From: a virus
Direction: 5' to 3' (one strand)
DNA length: 34,166 bases
Virus record (IMG/VR): IMGVR_UViG_3300031851_000086
Location: 1 to 34,166 of that record
Each line of letters begins with the position of its first letter. The first letter of the stretch is position 1. The notes under the pieces are model-generated. The model did no database searches. It had not been told where the DNA came from and was given only the letters and a program-made list of their open reading frames with translations. This document shows, in pieces, positions 1 through 5,925 of the stretch. The translations under genes were made by a program, and so were the position numbers.

Positions 1-237
1 GATCTGAAAGATACCAGGAACTTTACCAGCACTAGTGAACTTCTTACCATCGGACTTAACTGCTTGAACAAGATACTCTAGTGAAGTTACACACCCACTA
101 AGATGTCCTGCTTCATATTGTCCACAGGCATTCTCATAGTTTGTACTACTATAACCCCACACTTCAATTCCTTTCTCCATCATACGGCGAGACATACCTT
201 CACCAGTACGACCAAGACCAATCATTCCAACTTTCAT
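1..237 (-). CDS. gnd: 6-phosphogluconate dehydrogenase, N-terminal part (cut by window edge)
   Basis: Seventy-nine codons are visible, starting with ATG at 237 and running off the left edge. The protein begins MKVGMIGLGRTGEGMSRRMM, the Rossmann N-terminus of the 6PGDH family with the GLGxxG dinucleotide-binding loop at residues 7-12, followed by an arginine pair typical of the GndA/YqeC-type short 6PGDH. In cyanophages gnd encodes the oxidative pentose-phosphate enzyme that converts 6-phosphogluconate to ribulose-5-phosphate, CO2 and reduced nicotinamide cofactor, supplying reductant and pentose for phage nucleotides. An AGGAAAG ribosome site lies just upstream, and the small membrane-protein gene ends 7 nt before the start, so it is probably co-transcribed with petE. 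Catalytic residues lie outside the window; a 3-hydroxyisobutyrate dehydrogenase-like paralogue cannot be fully excluded. Confidence 0.85.
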   Translation of the reverse strand, partial: MKVGMIGLGRTGEGMSRRMMEKGIEVWGYSSTNYENACGQYEAGHLSGCVTSLEYLVQAVKSDGKKFTSAGKVPGIFQI

Positions 238-244
238 AACTTTC

Positions 245-439
245 CTACAAATTAATTTTTAACCATGGTAATAGTGGTGGGATTATTCCAATGAGTCGAA
301 GAAGACCCTCAGCAAAAAGTGCGAGAACAACCCAACCAACACACATACTAATAATTCCAGCATTACGATTGTGCTTTCGTATTGCATCGTCAATCATCTC
401 CTGTGCTTGTTCTTTGGTTACGTAATTCTTATTCCACAT
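245..439 (-). CDS. small predicted membrane protein
   Basis: A 64-residue protein whose ATG overlaps the end of plastocyanin by 11 nt, which implies translational coupling. Residues 1-26 are charged and probably cytoplasmic. From about residue 27 to 48 there is one hydrophobic segment, with a second weaker Pro/Leu stretch at 51-60, so one or two membrane passes are likely. No family is recognised. Its place between plastocyanin and gnd suggests a membrane-associated accessory role during infection, but this is inference from position only. Confidence 0.7.
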   Translation of the reverse strand: MWNKNYVTKEQAQEMIDDAIRKHNRNAGIISMCVGWVVLALFAEGLLRLIGIIPPLLPWLKINL

Positions 440-752
440 GAACTACGCCAGTCATCCCTGCTCCCTGGTGAGGACCACAGAAGAAGTTATAGTCTCCCAC
501 ATCAGCAAACACAACGTCTTGTGATTCTCCTGGAGCAAACAGCAATGCTTCTCTAGAAAGATCTGGACGTGCCTCAACAATAATATTGTGAGGAGGTAGT
601 GATTCATTGATGAAGTGAACTGTGTCTCCTGCTGAGATTGTGATCTCATTTGGTGAGAATGCTAGGTTTCCACCAGCACCCATTGATACATCGACTGCCC
701 ACACTGGAGCAGCAAAAAATAACACGACCAGAAACGTGATTAAAGCTTTCAT
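429..752 (-). CDS. petE: plastocyanin
   Basis: A 107-residue cupredoxin with a signal peptide: a basic start, a hydrophobic core (residues 4-15) and an APVWA-V cleavage site near residue 19, giving a mature protein of about 88 residues for the thylakoid lumen. All four type-1 copper ligands are present: His55 (PPHNI), Cys92, His95 and Met100 in the CGPHQGAGM loop, which matches the plastocyanin CxPHxGAGM signature. It carries electrons from cytochrome b6f to photosystem I, or to a terminal oxidase. The viral copy is known from marine T4-like cyanophages and is thought to maintain electron flow when host transcription stops. Its ATG overlaps the stop of the upstream 55-residue gene by 4 nt (ATGA). 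Nothing suggests inactivation. Confidence 0.95.
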   Translation of the reverse strand: MKALITFLVVLFFAAPVWAVDVSMGAGGNLAFSPNEITISAGDTVHFINESLPPHNIIVEARPDLSREALLFAPGESQDVVFADVGDYNFFCGPHQGAGMTGVVHVE

Positions 753-916
753 TTTGATACAGAATATTGTTCTTTATAAGTATTGAGTTTTTGTATTAAA
801 GCGTTATACTCATCCCACATGTATTCAGAACCTGTCTTCTCTTGATAGAGTTGGCAGGCTTTAACTAAACGTGTGATGTCGCTGTCGTTTAAACGCATTG
901 TCATATTAGAACTCAT
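749..916 (-). CDS. small hypothetical protein, 55 aa, coupled to plastocyanin
   Basis: ATG at 916, TGA at 749-751. The protein starts MSSNMTMRLNDSDITRLVKA and contains CQLYQEKTGSEYMWDEYNAL; it is helical-looking with alternating charged and aliphatic residues and no cysteine pair or membrane segment. It fills an otherwise empty gap, and its stop overlaps the plastocyanin ATG by 4 nt, the same coupling used by clear genes elsewhere in the window, which supports it as real. A minus-strand TATAAT lies at 923-928, so close to the ATG that a transcript from it would be almost leaderless; no convincing -35 goes with it. No family recognised. Confidence 0.7.
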   Translation of the reverse strand: MSSNMTMRLNDSDITRLVKACQLYQEKTGSEYMWDEYNALIQKLNTYKEQYSVSK

Positions 917-955
917 AATGTAATTATAGATTGTGTGAGTAAAATTGCTCTATTT

Positions 956-980
956 TAACATACTTTTAATAAGTATGTTA
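956..980. repeat. perfect inverted repeat at the end of the DUF6321-like gene
   Basis: TAACATACTT (956-965) and AAGTATGTTA (971-980) are a perfect 10-bp inverted repeat around a 5-nt loop. The right arm contains the TAA stop of the upstream minus-strand gene. Neither strand has a T-run after the stem, so a classical intrinsic terminator is unlikely; a mRNA 3'-end or processing hairpin, or a protein-binding dyad, is possible. Confidence 0.6.
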
Positions 981-1256
981 GCAATTCCACGCACGTAGAG
1001 ACTTATTGATGCGACTGTCTTTATCGTTAGCAGTCTTCTTACTGGTCAGTTTCTTTTTCATGCCCTTCATTCGAGCGCAGAACGATGCGCGACGGGGGTT
1101 TCCAACCTTTTTGCTTGGTGCTTTAAGGTCAGATCCTGGATTTTCCTTTTCATAAGATCTTCTTCCCTTTTCATTAAGACCTCCTTCTTTATTTTTGCCT
1201 GCTTTTTTAGTCCATGCAGACTCAGAAAGTTCTTTAATTTCTCTGTATGATTTCAT
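978..1256 (-). CDS. DUF6321-like small basic protein
   Basis: A 92-residue, strongly basic protein. Residues 12-50 carry ESAWTKKAGKNKEGGLNEKG, then a GRRSYEKENPGSDLKAP stretch, followed by GNPRRASFCARMKGMKKKLT and a C-terminal SRINKSLRAWNC. This matches my recollection of the family annotated as DUF6321, small proteins very common in marine phages and of unknown function. The high Lys/Arg content and single-domain size suggest nucleic-acid binding (inference). The ATG at 1256 follows a CTAAATA late-promoter element at 1276-1282 that overlaps the end of the oxygenase gene, so it may have its own late transcript. Confidence 0.8.
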   Translation of the reverse strand: MKSYREIKELSESAWTKKAGKNKEGGLNEKGRRSYEKENPGSDLKAPSKKVGNPRRASFCARMKGMKKKLTSKKTANDKDSRINKSLRAWNC

Positions 1257-1270
1257 GAGAGCAGAGTGTT

Positions 1271-1900
1271 TTAACTATTTAGTTCACCGTGCATGTTTTG
1301 TATTGCATCATATTTTTTCCATAAGTTCATAGCAGCACATACTCTACGACCCATTGTTGGCTTTACACGATGCTCTAAAATACCAGGAAACATTACAATC
1401 ATTCCTTCTTCTGGATACACATCTAATCTATCTTCAAAACATAATGGAGATGCATGTTCTTCAACTTCGATATAATAAACTGCTGCCCAATCTGTTGGGT
1501 AGTGCCCATGTTTTCTTGCATAGTTTCCTTTACTGTATTCTGCAATCCAAAAATTATCCACATACATGGGAACACTTAACTCATGCTGGTAGTAATTTGA
1601 AAGTTTTTCTGATACGTCCAAAGAAAAATCAATCAGTTCTTTGACGATAGGTTCGGGACATTCCATATGCATCATGAAACTACTTCTCCAATCTGTTTTT
1701 AGATTGGACATTTTAGTTCCGTTGTACTTGTCTCTATGTCTTTTGATATATTCTTTTAGTTCCTGATTAACTCTCTTATGATCAGGAATTTTAGTTGTAA
1801 ATACAGGACATGGTTTGTCTACTTTCTGGACACTGATTGCTTGCTTCCCTGGATCATCCAGAGAATGACTCACGTTTCTAATATAAGATGGTCGATTCAC
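1271..1900 (-). CDS. 2OG-Fe(II) oxygenase family protein (putative, PF13759-like)
   Basis: A 209-residue protein with the double-stranded beta-helix signature of the phage 2OG-Fe(II) oxygenases: His131-Gly-His133 followed by YYIEV, then a GMIVMFPGILEHRV segment with distal His177, and Arg185/186 as candidate 2-oxoglutarate anchor before a final beta strand (AAMNLW). Members use Fe(II), O2 and 2-oxoglutarate to hydroxylate a substrate; the substrate here is unknown. The start is GTG at 1900, overlapping the gp16 stop by 4 nt, and is fixed by a perfect AGGAGGT ribosome site at 1906-1912. It is the last gene of the gp13-gp16 operon, so it is expected late. Whether it modifies protein, nucleotide or a small molecule cannot be told. 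Confidence 0.8.
   Translation of the reverse strand: MNRPSYIRNVSHSLDDPGKQAISVQKVDKPCPVFTTKIPDHKRVNQELKEYIKRHRDKYNGTKMSNLKTDWRSSFMMHMECPEPIVKELIDFSLDVSEKLSNYYQHELSVPMYVDNFWIAEYSKGNYARKHGHYPTDWAAVYYIEVEEHASPLCFEDRLDVYPEEGMIVMFPGILEHRVKPTMGRRVCAAMNLWKKYDAIQNMHGELNS
1276..1282 (-). promoter_or_regulatory. T4-type late promoter element CTAAATA
   Basis: The minus strand reads CTAAATA here, inside a short AACTA..TAGTT dyad. It is about 20 nt upstream of the DUF6321-like start codon and overlaps the last codons of the oxygenase gene. The match to the T4/cyanophage late consensus is the only evidence. Confidence 0.5.
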
Positions 1901-2307
1901 CTTTTACCTCCTCCCATTTCTTTCAACATTTTCTGTAACTCAGTTGTGCTACCAACAAACATAGCGTTGTTTGTAACAGATGATGGACCTTTCTTTGCTT
2001 CAGCGTCAAGATCTTTCATCTTCTTATGCAAGTCCTGTAACTTCTCAGTCATGTCTGCAACGTGCTTCATTGCCGCTACAGCGACTTCATACGCTCTTGG
2101 GTGCCCTGACTCCTGAGCGACCTCTAAGGCACCTCTGACCGCCTCCTGACCCTGATCTATGAGTGAGTACAATTCTCCTCTGGTGTATCGGTAATCTTTT
2201 TCCCTATCATCCTCATCAACCTTAGGTGGAACAGGTTTACTAGGTTTACTTTTTACAACCTCAACATCAATGTTGAGCATCTCTTCCATGTTATCTTCTA
2301 AACTCAT
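1897..2307 (-). CDS. gp16: terminase small subunit
   Basis: A 136-residue protein in the gp16 position of a gp13-14-15-16 series. The core TRGELYSLIDQGQEAVRGAL, followed by EVAQESGHPRAYEVAVAAMK, corresponds to the coiled-coil centre of T4 gp16 (helix, SxHPRAxEV turn, helix). The C-terminus is Lys-rich (KEMGGGKR). The small subunit regulates the packaging motor gp17 and helps recognise concatemeric DNA. ATG overlaps the gp15 stop by 4 nt (ATGA). It is slightly shorter than T4 gp16 (164 residues). The large subunit gp17, its usual downstream neighbour, is not in the next 1.9 kb. Confidence 0.88.
   Translation of the reverse strand: MSLEDNMEEMLNIDVEVVKSKPSKPVPPKVDEDDREKDYRYTRGELYSLIDQGQEAVRGALEVAQESGHPRAYEVAVAAMKHVADMTEKLQDLHKKMKDLDAEAKKGPSSVTNNAMFVGSTTELQKMLKEMGGGKR
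1906..1912 (-). promoter_or_regulatory. strong ribosome binding site fixing a GTG start
   Basis: The minus strand reads AGGAGGT five bases before the GTG at 1898-1900. It lies inside the end of gp16 and identifies GTG as the oxygenase start. Confidence 0.85.
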
Positions 2308-3104
2308 AATACTGTAAACCCACTATTGAATCCAAAGTCATCATCTGGAGTAACAAGAACATCATCGTTTGCATCAACTTGTCCATCTTGATTGATATCT
2401 GTTTTTGCTTTTGGAGTGTAAGTAAGTTCTGCGGCTCTGCGACTGACTTCTTGATCTCCAACAGTTTCGATGACCTTTGCCTTTCTGATAATATCTGCTT
2501 TTCTGTAAGGACCATAGAGATATGTCTTAGCAGAAAATTGCAATGTGTATATAACTAATCTTCTATTGAGAAAACTTTCATCCCATTCGTCTTCTAGATT
2601 TACTGAGTTGAGAGTAACAGATACATCTCTCTTCTCATCCATGTCTGGAATCATCTTCAATGTAATATTAAAAGATGGTTGAAAGAAAGGTAGAATCTGT
2701 TCTAAGATTTGTAGACCAGTATCTTGGTCTTTTGATAGAATGCCTAGTTCAAAGTTCAGCGTATATGGAACAGGAAGATACTGTACTCTTACCTCGTTAC
2801 CATTGTCCTCAATAACGTTCTTGTATTTTTGAACAGGACTTGTTTTCCTAGCAGAATCATATGAGATACCAGTCATCTCAAAATAAATTCTAGGCATTGT
2901 GATTGCTACCTTCTGTGTGGAAGGGTTTTCAAACAATCTGTATAAGTATTTTTGTTTTGGTCCATACGCCAAAGCAACCTTTTCCGTTTCAATAACCTCA
3001 TTAGTTTCTGGATCCCTAGTCTTCACATTAATATTATTAAAAAGAGTTCCAAAACCGATTACTGTTCTTCGGATGGTTTCGTTATAAAAGTGGGATCCTA
3101 ACAT
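2304..3104 (-). CDS. gp15: tail completion / proximal tail sheath stabiliser
   Basis: A 266-residue homologue of T4 gp15, which caps the finished tail tube and sheath and joins the tail to the neck. The N-terminus MLGSHFYNETIRRTVIGFGT, with LFNNINV after it, is the family hallmark; GPKQKYLYRLFENP and the TMPRIYFEMTGISYD strand (about residues 69-83) are also conserved. The C-terminal DDDFGFNSG motif is retained. Just before it, residues 236-247 read DINQDGQVDAND, a perfect dockerin/EF-hand-type calcium loop pattern (D-x-N-x-D-G-x-V-x-x-x-D), which I do not expect in this protein. ATG at 3104, 1 nt overlap with gp14. Confidence 0.93.
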   Translation of the reverse strand: MLGSHFYNETIRRTVIGFGTLFNNINVKTRDPETNEVIETEKVALAYGPKQKYLYRLFENPSTQKVAITMPRIYFEMTGISYDSARKTSPVQKYKNVIEDNGNEVRVQYLPVPYTLNFELGILSKDQDTGLQILEQILPFFQPSFNITLKMIPDMDEKRDVSVTLNSVNLEDEWDESFLNRRLVIYTLQFSAKTYLYGPYRKADIIRKAKVIETVGDQEVSRRAAELTYTPKAKTDINQDGQVDANDDVLVTPDDDFGFNSGFTVL

Positions 3105-4507
3105 CAGAAACTACCTGTAAAATTACCAAATTCACCAAAAGGATTGCCTTCAGTCCAATCAATTAATTCGTCCGCTCCATCTTCAATCGCTTTGTTCTGA
3201 TCGTAGTTAGAGTTAGAGTTATCAATGGAACTGAACGACCCTAATGTATATAGGGCACCAGAAATAGTGCCTCTTATGAGGTCACCATCACGGAAGTCGC
3301 CTGACTTATTCATCAACTCTAGAGTTAGATCACTACCATTCCAACCACCTACTTCACCAATACTATCTGTAGCTAGATCATATAACTTTGCTCTTTGACC
3401 ACTAGTATCTGTAGGTTCGTAAGCATTTATACAGTATCTGTTGTTAGCAGAATCATAGTAGAAGTGACCCTTAGTTGTAGTTGGTGTAGTTCCGTTGTAG
3501 GTATAACGATACCTTAATCTTTGATCTTCAAAGTCCCAGTAAAAATATTTGACCTGAGTTGTAGTAGCAAATATTGGATCAAACGATCCATTGTGATCAA
3601 CATAGATCTTACCTGATCCATCAGAAGACCATGCTCTATTACCACCCTGATCGTTAAAGTTTCCTGCTACGATATGTTCTCTTGCTTGGAAATCTACAGG
3701 GGTTTGTGGTCCATCAATAGTAACTGTAGGTGGTGTTAAATATCCACTACCACTATCTGTAATAGTGATAGCATTAACTGCACCGTTGTAGATAGTCGCT
3801 GTACCAGTTGCTTGAGTACCACCTGTAGGTGGTGCTGATAGTGTTACGATAGGAGCAGATCTATATCCAGAACCACCACCAGAAATAGGAATGTTATTTA
3901 CTGTTCCGTTATCTAAAGTAGTTGTAGCAGTTGCTGTGGATCTTAGATCACTAAGGTTCAATGTAGTCATTACAGAATGATCTAGTTCGATAGCATCAAT
4001 CTCGTCGATACCAGTATCAAACTCATCATCACCCTGCTCGTAGATCTCAGCGGTAATCTCATAAAAATAGTTTTTACCTAACTGGTAGAATGGTAGCTCT
4101 CTTTCAACAAATTTAATTTCGTATGCATTACCAGTTAGGGGATAGTAAATAAGATCCCCTTCATTAGGTCTTTGTGTGATGGTGAGATTTAAAGCAGGAA
4201 TTAGAGACTGTTCCCATCTTCTTTTAGACAGAATGAACTTAATTTCATCACTGATTCTTACACCAAACTTACTGATAAAATCTACAGGAGATCCAAATCC
4301 TTCGACATTAACCAGCAGCATTTCAATCATATAAGATTGATTAAACTCTGAGTAAATAACTTCGCCCAAAGTTTTATCCCTTAGCATAGTTCTAGGGATA
4401 TAATAAACATCGGTGCCGAACAGTTTGATTTGTTCGTCAACCAAATCTTGTACTAGATTCTGTTCAGTGGTATTACCACCGTGCTGAGGAAAATAAACTT
4501 TTTTCAT
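3104..4507 (-). CDS. gp14: neck protein with a large internal insertion
   Basis: The first 190 residues (starting MKKVYFPQHGGNTTEQNLVQ) and the last 30 (the GADELIDWTEGNPFGEFG motif) are those of T4 gp14, which with gp13 forms the neck complex closing the filled head. T4 gp14 is 256 residues; this protein has 467. The extra part is residues about 190-430: two glycine-rich beta units each containing GSGY (212-215 and 253-256) followed by a segment rich in Tyr, Asn and Gly (YFYWDFEDQRLRYRY). The insertion probably projects from the neck surface. ATG overlaps the gp13 stop by 4 nt. Confidence 0.92.
   Translation of the reverse strand: MKKVYFPQHGGNTTEQNLVQDLVDEQIKLFGTDVYYIPRTMLRDKTLGEVIYSEFNQSYMIEMLLVNVEGFGSPVDFISKFGVRISDEIKFILSKRRWEQSLIPALNLTITQRPNEGDLIYYPLTGNAYEIKFVERELPFYQLGKNYFYEITAEIYEQGDDEFDTGIDEIDAIELDHSVMTTLNLSDLRSTATATTTLDNGTVNNIPISGGGSGYRSAPIVTLSAPPTGGTQATGTATIYNGAVNAITITDSGSGYLTPPTVTIDGPQTPVDFQAREHIVAGNFNDQGGNRAWSSDGSGKIYVDHNGSFDPIFATTTQVKYFYWDFEDQRLRYRYTYNGTTPTTTKGHFYYDSANNRYCINAYEPTDTSGQRAKLYDLATDSIGEVGGWNGSDLTLELMNKSGDFRDGDLIRGTISGALYTLGSFSSIDNSNSNYDQNKAIEDGADELIDWTEGNPFGEFGNFTGSF
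3710..3910 (-). repeat. two GSGY-type beta repeats inserted in gp14
   Basis: Residues 200-225 and 241-266 of gp14 are two copies of a unit of the form N-G-x-V-N-x-I-x-I-(T/S)-x-(G/S)-GSGY-x-(S/T)-x-P-x-V-T-(L/I). A related copy with GSGYTSPPS lies in the large virion protein near 31120-31310. Such units are common in marine phage structural proteins and are likely surface beta modules. Confidence 0.7.
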
Positions 4508-5340
4508 CCGATCATATCAAGCGGTGGTAACTCATATGTACTGGAAGAAGCATCCATCAATGCTTTAATTTCATTTAAAGCATCTTCATATAATTGTCTT
4601 CCGTTCATAGACACTCCACCTGGGAGTTGGACACCATTGAATTTGATCAAGTTTTGTCCCCACTGTCTCTTGATTAAAGCAGTAGCATATTTTTTAACAA
4701 AAGTATCGTTAAAGACTTCTCCAAACGTGGAAGGATCAAGAGCTCTATAGCAGTCAATAAGTAACCATTGATCTTTAGTAACTCTCATTGGATCAATATC
4801 AATATACAAACGATCTTGTCTGCAATTAAATCTATACCCAACCAGTGAACCAGTATTGATAATCATATCAATATTTTCAAAGTGTTGTTTTACCATGTAG
4901 TAGTTGACCATATCAACACCACCAAAGGCAAGACCTGTACCCGATGAATATGAAAACAAATCCATCAAATAATATTGGTTGCTCATACCAAACAAACTAT
5001 TTCTTACAAAGTTTGAACTGATACCATATACCTTACTGATACCAAATACATGCTCTGGAATTTCTAAGTAGTTCTTTCTATTTTCCCATGTTGCTGCGTC
5101 AGGTGCGGCAGTGGAAACAGTTTCGTTTTCTGATGTAAACCTTGTTATATCAGCATCAGTAAACTGGTGCTTAAGGTACATTTTTTCGGCACCATTAAAA
5201 TGCCTCTCTCTAAAATACTGCAACGCATCATCAATTGCGTCATCAATCTGATCATCATCTAGATTAATTTCAAGTACAGGAGCGCCTAACTGCCTTAAGC
5301 AGTAGTCTCTCAGTTCTTGTCTGTTGGATGGTTGAGCCAC
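4504..5340 (-). CDS. gp13: neck protein, head completion
   Basis: A 278-residue homologue of T4 gp13 (309 residues), the head-completion and neck protein added after packaging. Recognised from MAQPSNRQELRDYCLRQLGA followed by PVLEINLDDDQIDDAIDDAL and then QYFRERHFNGAE, which is the conserved N-terminus of the family, and from its position directly before gp14 and gp15. The start codon is GTG at 5340. The only Shine-Dalgarno-like sequence is AGGGG at 5350-5354 (minus strand), which lies inside the 3' arm of a terminator-like hairpin, so translation may depend on which promoter made the transcript. First gene of the gp13-16 operon. Confidence 0.93.
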   Translation of the reverse strand: MAQPSNRQELRDYCLRQLGAPVLEINLDDDQIDDAIDDALQYFRERHFNGAEKMYLKHQFTDADITRFTSENETVSTAAPDAATWENRKNYLEIPEHVFGISKVYGISSNFVRNSLFGMSNQYYLMDLFSYSSGTGLAFGGVDMVNYYMVKQHFENIDMIINTGSLVGYRFNCRQDRLYIDIDPMRVTKDQWLLIDCYRALDPSTFGEVFNDTFVKKYATALIKRQWGQNLIKFNGVQLPGGVSMNGRQLYEDALNEIKALMDASSSTYELPPLDMIG

Positions 5341-5372
5341 AAAAAAATACCCCTAGTCTCCCAGAGGTATTT
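5341..5372 (-). terminator. intrinsic terminator between hypothetical gene and gp13
   Basis: On the minus strand AAATACCTCT (5372-5363), an 8-nt loop and AGGGGTATTT (5354-5345) form a 10-bp stem with one mismatch, followed by an uninterrupted T-run down to 5341. It would stop transcripts of the 151-residue gene. It ends directly before the gp13 GTG and contains gp13's AGGGG ribosome site in its 3' arm. Confidence 0.75.
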
Positions 5373-5374
5373 AG
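5368..5374 (-). promoter_or_regulatory. late promoter CTAAATA embedded in the terminator stem, for gp13 operon
   Basis: The minus strand reads CTAAATA, overlapping the outer part of the hairpin's 5' arm. With T4-like spacing the transcript would start near 5361-5363, inside the loop side of the hairpin, so it would lack the 5' arm. It is 28 nt upstream of the gp13 start. Confidence 0.65.
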
Positions 5375-5375
5375 C

Positions 5376-5831
5376 TTATTGAGCTTCTACTTCATGTAGG
5401 AACCAATGTCTTGCTGCAGCAATTGTATCAAATACACGTTTCTCATCTTGAAATTCACAATACCAAGTGATTCCACCATCTTTTCCTTCAGGAATTTTAT
5501 CCATCAAAAGTTGGTTATCTGATAGAGTATGCATTGCTTCTAACTCTTTCTCACTATCGGCAGTAAGCATTGCATCAATTACCATGTTGTATTTAAGTGG
5601 ATCCCACTTTTCCTCAATCTCTTGGATGACTTCATACATTGGAAGTTCTTCGATAGACTTACCATACCCCTCTCTATCGATCTCGATAACCTTTCCTTCT
5701 TCCCATCCTGGTTCACCACGGCGAAGAGCTTCGAGTTCTTCACCTACAGCAAAGCGATGCTCAGCATTCATGTCCATCTCAGAGATGTCCAACCCAACAG
5801 TTTCCGAACGGTTTTCCGTAATATCACTCAT
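5376..5831 (-). CDS. hypothetical acidic protein
   Basis: A 151-residue protein of no family I recognise. It is rich in Glu and Asp. Visible blocks are an N-terminal acidic region, a GKVIEIDREGYGKSIEELPM segment, a helical middle, and a compact C-terminal part (ITWYCEFQDEKRVFDTIAAARHWFLHE) that looks like a small folded domain. It is separated from gp13 by a terminator and transcribed from the 5832-5925 region, where a minus-strand GATAAATA lies at 5864-5871. No Shine-Dalgarno is evident before the ATG. Start chosen because no in-frame start lies upstream before the promoter region. Confidence 0.75.
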   Translation of the reverse strand: MSDITENRSETVGLDISEMDMNAEHRFAVGEELEALRRGEPGWEEGKVIEIDREGYGKSIEELPMYEVIQEIEEKWDPLKYNMVIDAMLTADSEKELEAMHTLSDNQLLMDKIPEGKDGGITWYCEFQDEKRVFDTIAAARHWFLHEVEAQ

Positions 5832-5841
5832 TTTATGCTAG

Positions 5842-5849
5842 AATAAATA
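5842..5849 (+). promoter_or_regulatory. late promoter element AATAAATA (plus strand)
   Basis: Matches NATAAATA about 77 nt upstream of the first plus-strand gene. It faces the minus-strand GATAAATA 14 bp away, so the two predicted starts nearly coincide. Confidence 0.45.
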
Positions 5850-5852
5850 ACG

Positions 5853-5897
5853 ACAGTATAACATATTTATCTGTTGCGAGTTGATGAGTTATACTGT
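5853..5897. repeat. 10-bp inverted repeat in the divergent promoter region
   Basis: ACAGTATAAC (5853-5862) and GTTATACTGT (5888-5897) are a perfect 10-bp dyad with a 25-bp spacer. The right arm abuts the TATAAT box of the plus promoter and the left arm overlaps the predicted late start sites, so it could be an operator; alternatively both arms merely reflect -10-like TATACT sequences. Confidence 0.5.
5864..5871 (-). promoter_or_regulatory. late promoter element GATAAATA (minus strand)
   Basis: Matches NATAAATA on the minus strand, 33 nt upstream of the 151-residue gene. Confidence 0.5.
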
Positions 5898-5902
5898 ATA
5901 AT
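5874..5902 (+). promoter_or_regulatory. host sigma-70-type promoter for plus-strand cassette
   Basis: TTGCGA (5874-5879) and a consensus TATAAT (5897-5902) are separated by exactly 17 bp. A start near 5909 gives a leader of about 17 nt before the ATG at 5926. This fits an early or middle promoter read by host RNA polymerase. Confidence 0.7.
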
Positions 5903-5925
5903 GTCTGTATTACCGAATAGAACCC

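Noticed and set aside
371-556. Plus-strand open frame opposite plastocyanin
   Set aside because: It is antisense to a certain gene with intact copper ligands and has no ribosome site or recognisable product.
956-980. Intrinsic terminator after the DUF6321-like gene
   Set aside because: The stem is perfect but no T-run follows on either strand and it overlaps a stop codon; kept only as an inverted repeat.
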